In this document: positions 57,771-64,000 of the stretch, in pieces
How the letters are laid out: every line of letters starts with the position of its first letter
How positions within the stretch are numbered: the stretch's first letter is position 1
NCBI GenBank assembly: GCA_036245805.1
Contig: BTRK01000001.1
Coordinates: 33,056,758-33,120,757, forward strand
DNA length: 64,000 bases
Source of the DNA: Pristionchus mayeri
Taxonomy: Eukaryota > Nematoda > Chromadorea > Rhabditida > Neodiplogasteridae
Reading direction: 5' to 3'
Notes under the pieces: model-generated
What the model was told of the DNA's origin: nothing
Seen by the model: the letters and a program-made list of their open reading frames with translations, nothing else
The model's database searches: none
Made by a program: the position numbers and the translations under genes

Positions 57771-59224
57771 TAGAGGATAGCCCGAACTCTTGCCATTCAG
57801 CAAGAACGGGGGTTCAGGAGGCCTCGGAATTCGATGAAACCAGAGCGAAATGCGATTAGCACTGACCAAGAAGGGACGAGCCGGCAGGCAAAATAGGACC
57901 ATGAATTAGGCGGTGAGAGGTGCCGAGAATTGACGCCGCAAGGCAAACAATGAGCGCGTCACGAGATTTCGGGTCCGAAATTCGCGGAAACGGGAGAGAG
58001 ATTCGGTAGACACGGATTGGGAATTGATGATCAACTCGGGGTTTGGATGGTACCGGAGGGCGGAAGTTTCGCTCCCGCCTTACTCCCTATCTCTCCGATA
58101 AGGGAAGAAGGAGGAGGAGAAGAGTGGACAAAGTTGACGCAAGTCTCACTCGTCTAGCTCGTCTAACTTTGCGCCCCGACTCTCGAGCAAATATTATCAG
58201 TGAAGCGAGCGAGAGAGGAGAGGGGGGAGTGAAAGGGCAAAGAGACCATAACTGTTAGAGGGGGGGCGATTCCGAACCGATTGATTCCCTGAGGCTATTT
58301 CAAGGGAAAATGTGGGAATTGGAAGATTAGAAATAGCCAGAGACATGATAAGCACTTGTATTGATATGGAGGAATTGCTGATACGTGAGCAAGTCACAAG
58401 GTGCCTTCCGTAAACATGTAAATGGTGACAAACCGGGTTTGAGACTGAAAGTCTGGGAGAAGGGTTTCGCGATGGATGTTGCTAGCATAGGCTATCCCTG
58501 CATGTGGCAATGCATAAGGACTCCTGTAGAACAAATGGAAGCGAACGATGCGGATTTCCAGTACCAAAACCAGGTTGCAGACTCGAAAACATCCACTGCG
58601 AGAGGTGGAAAGGACACGAGCAAGTGATAGATTATGATAATGTCCACGCCCTTTCGTTCGGCCGAAGGTAGCCTATCAAGTGGCCAGAGAGTTGCCCGAT
58701 AGCGGATTAGCCTCGAGGGGTTCCGAACTAGCGCTGACCGGTAGAAGGTATTGGATTACTGTAGAATGGTCCCGGCGCGACCAGTATACGGTAAGTGAAA
58801 GGACGCGCGGACTCTTGGGCGGATTCCGAAACCCGAGAGGAGAGGACTGAGGAAGAAGTGCATTGTGGAATGCGAGAAGTGGTTGGGAAGGAGGGGAAGG
58901 GGTCATTCAGGAAAGAGGGGGGACACGTTGCCAGGGACGCTTGAATGGAGGGGAGGGCGCTTTTTTCGCGGACACCTAAAGCTGACCACACCGGAAGCAG
59001 CGCACTTTACTAAACCTTCCAGAGTCGTACGGTAGTGTTCGTTACGGTAGGCAGAACCATAGGGCAGATTCATAAATCGTCGGGACGCGCGGTCAGTGTC
59101 AGGCACGACGACATCTGTGATCACAGAGATAGAGGCGAGGAGGAGAGGAGGGTACCCCCGCAAAGGGTATGATAACATTGAAGTGCAAGCACAAGTTAGA
59201 CTCGGTGCGCCTCGGGGCAGCGTG

Positions 59225-59362
59225 ATAAGCGCCGTGACCTACCCCTAGGGCATACGGTACGGCCGTGACCTACCCGTGATCTGCCCCATACGGTAGGGAT
59301 ATGACCTAATCCTGAGCGTTTATAGGGCCACGACCTACGCCTAAGATCATACGGTAGGGTTC
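59225..59362. repeat. Tandem repeat of GTGACCTAC...CATACGGTA
   Basis: Four degenerate units of about 40-45 bases, each with a GACCTAC word followed by CATACGGTA, e.g. CCGTGACCTACCC and CCCATACGGTAGGG. Related units lie at 50.95-51.03 kb. Confidence 0.6.
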
Positions 59363-61912
59363 AACAAATCAGCAACTTCTGGTTCATTGTACGATTCCGC
59401 CTGCACTTCTTCCTTCCTTCTTCTCCTTCTTCTCCTCCTGACTCCTCTCTCCTCCCTCTCTCACCGACCATCTCAATGCGCTGGAAAGGATGCGGACGCT
59501 ACGGGCTTAGTCACGACCGCGGCGATCACGAGAATCTGATTCAGAAAAGGGGAAGCAAGCAAAATATGCATTGCATTGATTACGGTAGTTCAGGTTACGG
59601 TATGCGCCCTAGCTACGCCTATTCACACCTATGAAAGGTAGCGGGAGTGCTTGAACTGAAGATACTGTGGCATCTCGGATTCTGCTACGCACTGATAAAC
59701 ACGAGGTGATGAGCGGGCTCTCGGAATAGCACTATAAATCCGTGTAGCTCATCAGAGATCGAATCTAAAAGCGGAGGCGCGCGCGCAAATTAATTCCGCG
59801 AAGGCAGGCCGAAGTCACATTGTGGGCGAGAGGTGGTGGCGACAAACTGGTGAAAGCGGCAACGACAAAATCGCGCGAGCTGCTAAAAATAATTTGGGCG
59901 ATGCAAGCGGCGAACTTCTCGACTCCATGAACCCCCGGAGAAGGAACCGAGAAAGGGAGGAAGGGAGAGAAACGGAGGAGGAGAGGGGAATTGGAAATGC
60001 AGTGAGAGAGGGAGAGAACGGCAAGAGCGAGAGCCGTTGTCCATCGAAAGAGACATGGACGAAGAAGGGACGAGGGAAGGAGAAGGAGGATGGAAGGAGG
60101 AGAAGAACTCCCGACTTTGACCTACCGAAAGAATTTCCAGAACCTTTTATATTCAGTCTGAAATGCAGACAGTTTGTATCTGGATGAGGAAGCGGGGAAA
60201 CACTCAATTCAGCAAAAAGTTCGCGTAAACTAAGCTCGGGGAAAGTCAGGTAAGCGCAAGCGCGGCAAACAGACAGAGCGAAATTATCAGTTAGAACACC
60301 TCGGAATTGCCCGATTCTATCTCCCTGTGATCGCTAAAAATTGGTGGTTTGACAACTCGAAAATTGAGGGAATGTCGGAAACGAAGTATTAAAAATTTCA
60401 GAAACAGCAGATAGAACGAGAAAGGACGTGGAATAGGTAGAGTCAGTTGATATCACCAGAGTGCAACAGGGGGCGGTAATTTGCCCCGGCGTTCTCATTC
60501 CCGACTGGCACTAAGACCCCCCCGGCCTCCTCCGCCTCGGCCCTCCTCTAACGATTGCGCAACGCAATATGCAAATTCGGGGAGGCTGAGGGGAGAAAGG
60601 GGGAGAGAGAGCCTGAGGCTATTTCCACCCGGCTGTCTCGAATGACCGAGCGGGGAGAGAGGGGGGGGGGGGAGAGGGGGAGAGAGAGAGAGAGGAGAAG
60701 GGGTTCAAAGGGGCGGGGAGAGAAGGGCAGAATTCCCTTGGTTGGAGAAGGAACTCTTCTAGGCATGAATGAAAGGGAATGTTTCGAGGCTTCTGGAGAA
60801 GCAGAAATTGTGGGGATTCTGGAACAAATCTGAAGACCACCATATCTCCTGTTCCTGTCACTAAATAATTGATGAATTAAGGTTAAGGATAAGGATAAGA
60901 ATAAGAAAAAGACAAAGTGCACAGGAACAAGCGGGAAGCAAGGGGGATGACTGGTCATTCGATCGCCCTCTCTATCCCGGCTGTCCCCCTCCTAGAGGAG
61001 GAGAGGAGAGGGAGGAGGTGTAATGTTGCGTTGAGAAAAGAAGAGGAATGGAGTGACCGGTGTGTGTGTGAGAGTGGAGGAAAGTGCGTGAAGCGAGAGG
61101 TTTCATGGGATTTATTTCGAGGCCCGAGGCTAGTTCAGCGGTCTCGAATCTTCAAATCCTATGACGTTTCACAGACAGAAGGTGAATGAAAAACCCAATC
61201 ATCTTCACATTTTGATTCGTTTCGTTATTTGATTGAAGAGAGGATTCGGTATTTTTAGAGGAATTTGAAGTGGATTTCGTCTGAATTGACTTGATTGGCT
61301 CGGATTAGGGCAAAATTGGAGCGATCCGTTTTGAGAAAGTGACGGAAGAGTAAATGAAGAGAATCGAGCGCACAACAATAAATTAAGGAAATAAGATGAT
61401 TAGATTGGAAAAGGAGAAATCTAAGCAAAATACGGAAGGGCAAGTTTAGAATCCCAGACGAAAATGGCTTTAGGATCAGCAAAGCCTTCGTAAACCTTCC
61501 GAATCACTGGAACCAGCAAGAATAATCACACTTTGCCGAATTAAATTCCTGGAGCGTCGCCCATCTTTGAATAGAACAAATGCTTGAGGGCGAGATGAGC
61601 TCAATAGAGATGTAAACGGTAAAAAATATTTCAGCCATAACGAGGCGACTAGACTAGGTGGTGCAATTCGGTGAGGCCGGCTGCTGCCAGGACTACGGAT
61701 ATCGAGACGTTAGATCCTGTTGAAATATAAACCTCATGAGCACGTTTGCCTTATGTGAGAATTATTCCTGAAGGAATCTTTGAAGGTAAAGTGGGCTGAA
61801 CACATTTTTGTTACTCTGAAAAACATCAATAAGCAGTAATGAAGGAAGGAAGGGACTCATGCAATGAAAGGACGGAAGTCTCTCATGATTAAAACTCCCG
61901 CTGCCCCTTTCT

Positions 61913-61915
<3 letters not shown>

Positions 61916-62005
<90 letters not shown>

Positions 62006-62006
62006 T
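61916..62006. repeat. CT dinucleotide microsatellite, about 90 bases
   Basis: Nearly pure CT with one extra T. On the minus strand it gives a long ER/RE open frame that is an artefact of the repeat. Confidence 0.97.
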
Positions 62007-62220
62007 CCCTCATTCCGACGGGGCTTGAAACTCTCGCTCCCCTCGATGTGCGAGAGTGACCAGCGGACGTGTCAGAGGGAATTCCTGAGGACAAGGGAAG
62101 AAGGGGAGAGAGGGAGAAGAGAGAGCGGAAAGTTGAGAAGGAAGGAGATGCATCTGACAGCTCACGAGTGCGTTTCCGGAGCGACGATGATAGGGTTCGG
62201 AGAAGAGGTCGAGCAAGGAT

Positions 62221-62309
62221 ATCTCTGTTCATTCATTCTAACACTCTTTCGACTGGTCGAGAGGCAACAGAGTGTATAGATGAGACCATGGAATCGCTTC
62301 TCGAACTAT
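62221..62309. repeat. Palindromic element, family P2, decayed left half
   Basis: Centre CTTTCGACTGGTCGAGAGGC, right end GAGACCATGGAATCGCTTCT then CGAACT. Confidence 0.55.
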
Positions 62310-64000
62310 ATTTATGAGGGTGCGACGTTCGAAGGAAAGTCTGATTTTTAGAGACTTCTTGTTTTAGTTTTTCCCTCATAATACACTTTAGCCAGTGTGG
62401 TGTTCGTTTTAGCCTTTTTGGTCAGTATTTCTCATGAGTTGCTGAAAGATAGAGAAATGAAGATAATGTTCGGAACTCTGTACTATCCCGGCAACCTAGA
62501 CCATAGACCTAAGAGTTGAATTTCCTGCAATCATGCTGCATACGCATCCCTGCCCTACTTGGATATTAGATGCAAATTCATACGAACTTTAATGCATTGC
62601 CGCGTATGGGGTTGAAACGCCGAATGTTCTATTAAATGCATTTCCAGAAGTAATGCGAATTCTTGCCATACTGCATGATTCCATCGAGTGGTGTCCTAAT
62701 TGGTTGCAATCTCACAGATTCTCGCGCCCTCCGCGAACTCTCTGAGAAGGAAGACAGAGACGCCGACTCTTTCTCTCTTCCTCTCTTCATTTCACTTGCT
62801 ATCTCACTCTTCTTGACGTTTAGAGAGCGACTAGTAGAGCAGAGGTAGTTCTGAATCGCAGGGCAGAGACGCAGAGTGACTCAGATGACCGTTGTCTGCT
62901 TCTCTACCCGCTCTCGCCGGTTCCACGGAGGGAGGAAAAGGAGCAAAACTTCAAGCGGCGAGAGTGGACAGAGATGCCAGAGTGCGGTCACTCTCCTCCC
63001 CTTATTCCATGGGAAAGTTAGGACTTCTAGCAGTGGAGTGAATTCTGGGAGAAAGAAGGGAACGGGCAGAGGGGTCAATTGTCTATTTCCATGCCTGGCA
63101 TGCGAGAGAGCACGTAGAATGAAGAGAGTGCGTTCTAACCCACCCTCAGTCAAGGAATTGCGACGGAAGATGATGGATGCAGAGGGGGGAGAAGGACAGA
63201 TCGAGTTCCGGTCTGGAAGGAGGAGTTGAGTGATGGTGATGTAATGGAGATGTAACGGGAGGAACACGAGACCAATTGGCAGTCGAACTTGAATATTTCG
63301 AGGATAGAATCGTCTGCAGGGCTTCCTCTATCGCGTATTTTGGGTTTCAGGCGTGCTAAAATGTGCACAATTCAGCAAGAACCGGGATAAAAAGCATTGC
63401 TGAACGTCTGAAAAGAATGCAAATTCAAACCCTTGGCATTGGTTTCAAAAGTGTCCAGTAAAGCAGTGAGAGTTTCTGCCTAATGTAGGGGACTTTGAAA
63501 ATGACTGCACCTGAATATGAACAGAATTTCACAATCCACATATCCGCCTTTCTCCCCCTATTTTGTTGCGAAAATCAAATGTTGCCAAAATAGCTACTCA
63601 CCTAAATTCACTGAGATATGATTCCTCTCTCGGCCTGCTTCAGGAACACCCAAATCATTCCACTGATTCCTCATTATCTGAAAGCCCTGCTCAGCTCCCT
63701 CTCGATCTCTCTAGTAGCTTTCCTTCTCCACTCTCCGAGAATTTGCATGTTCGAATCGGATTTCAGTCGCGCCGCGGCCTTCCTTGGCCGGGATTTAATA
63801 AGCGGAGAGCGCGCAGGCCGACAGAGAGCCCGCACGAGGCAGACAAAGATGCGAGAGAGCGTGGGGAATGAGGAGAGCGGAAGGGAGAGAGCAGGGAGAA
63901 TTCAGAGAGGGCAGACTGCGAGAGGGAAGATTGCGCAAGCGCTCTCGACTAATGAAGGCGAGTTCCCGCACACTCCGTCTCTCGTTTTAGCACACTCTCT

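Larger units (their letters stand above)
56501..64000. other. Purine/pyrimidine-rich DNA, no exons seen
   Basis: Long G+A-rich runs on the plus strand (for example 59940-60110 and 60590-60730) and C+T-rich runs give long but biased open frames. No domain, no paired splice sites. It also holds P2 elements at 57673-57770 and 62221-62309, a tandem repeat near 59.3 kb and a long CT microsatellite. Confidence 0.45.

Noticed and set aside
59822..60207. Overlapping 120-130 codon frames on both strands
   Set aside because: Both arise from a G+A-rich strand bias (Glu/Arg/Gly on one strand, Ser/Pro/Leu on the other) and have no splice or domain support.
61762..62232. 156-codon minus-strand frame with long ER repeats
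   Set aside because: The repeat is the translation of the CT microsatellite; no conserved sequence surrounds it.
1..64000. CRISPR arrays, operons, rRNA genes
   Set aside because: No regularly spaced direct repeats of CRISPR type, no bacterial gene arrangement and no rRNA-like sequence were seen.

Overview
This window looks like a piece of nuclear DNA from a nematode, most likely a free-living rhabditid or diplogastrid of the Pristionchus kind. The grounds are two nematode-type serpentine chemoreceptor genes (one Srv/Srg-like, one Str-like), genes cut into many small exons by introns with plain GT..AG ends, decayed copies of ribosomal protein genes, non-LTR retrotransposon debris and dense short palindromic repeats. 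The species is an inference. No gene here is bacterial or viral.

Layout. 0.2-4.0 kb (+): two tandem paralogues encoding small C3HC4 RING proteins with a C-terminal charged helix; the second has an LTR-less retrotransposon (RTE-like) fragment in front of it and one splice acceptor that is not AG. 5.2-8.8 kb (+): an F-box protein gene of about 13 exons. 9.4-13.7 kb: repeats, then a THAP-finger, transposase-related gene that carries several breaks. 13.8-15.7 kb (-): two tandem rps-2 exon fragments and a broken rps-18 copy. 15.8-16.5 kb: a non-coding tandem duplication. 17.9-20.9 kb (-): an Srv/Srg-like seven-transmembrane receptor of 346 residues in 8 exons. 21.7-26.0 kb (-): a Str-like receptor of 356 residues in 12 exons, with a GC-AG intron and a 0.77 kb inverted repeat carrying tRNA-like arms. 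26-32.6 kb: repeat-rich DNA with two more foldback elements and a 5'-truncated LINE reverse transcriptase. 32.7-33.9 kb (-): a secreted protein with a PAN-like cysteine module and a C-terminal domain that resembles a beta/gamma-crystallin. 38.4-50.0 kb (-): a C2H2 zinc-finger transcription factor gene of at least 17 coding exons, with one internal exon not resolved. 50.0-64.0 kb: no convincing coding exon; purine/pyrimidine-rich DNA upstream of the zinc-finger gene, probably regulatory or 5' untranslated.

The genes do not form one pathway. RING, F-box and chemoreceptor families are among the fast-turnover families of nematode chromosome arms, and the tandem duplicates, decayed copies and many palindromic elements fit that setting. 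All exon joins below were read by hand from splice signals and reading-frame continuity; each resolved gene closes in frame over all exons unless a break is stated. No RNA evidence was available.
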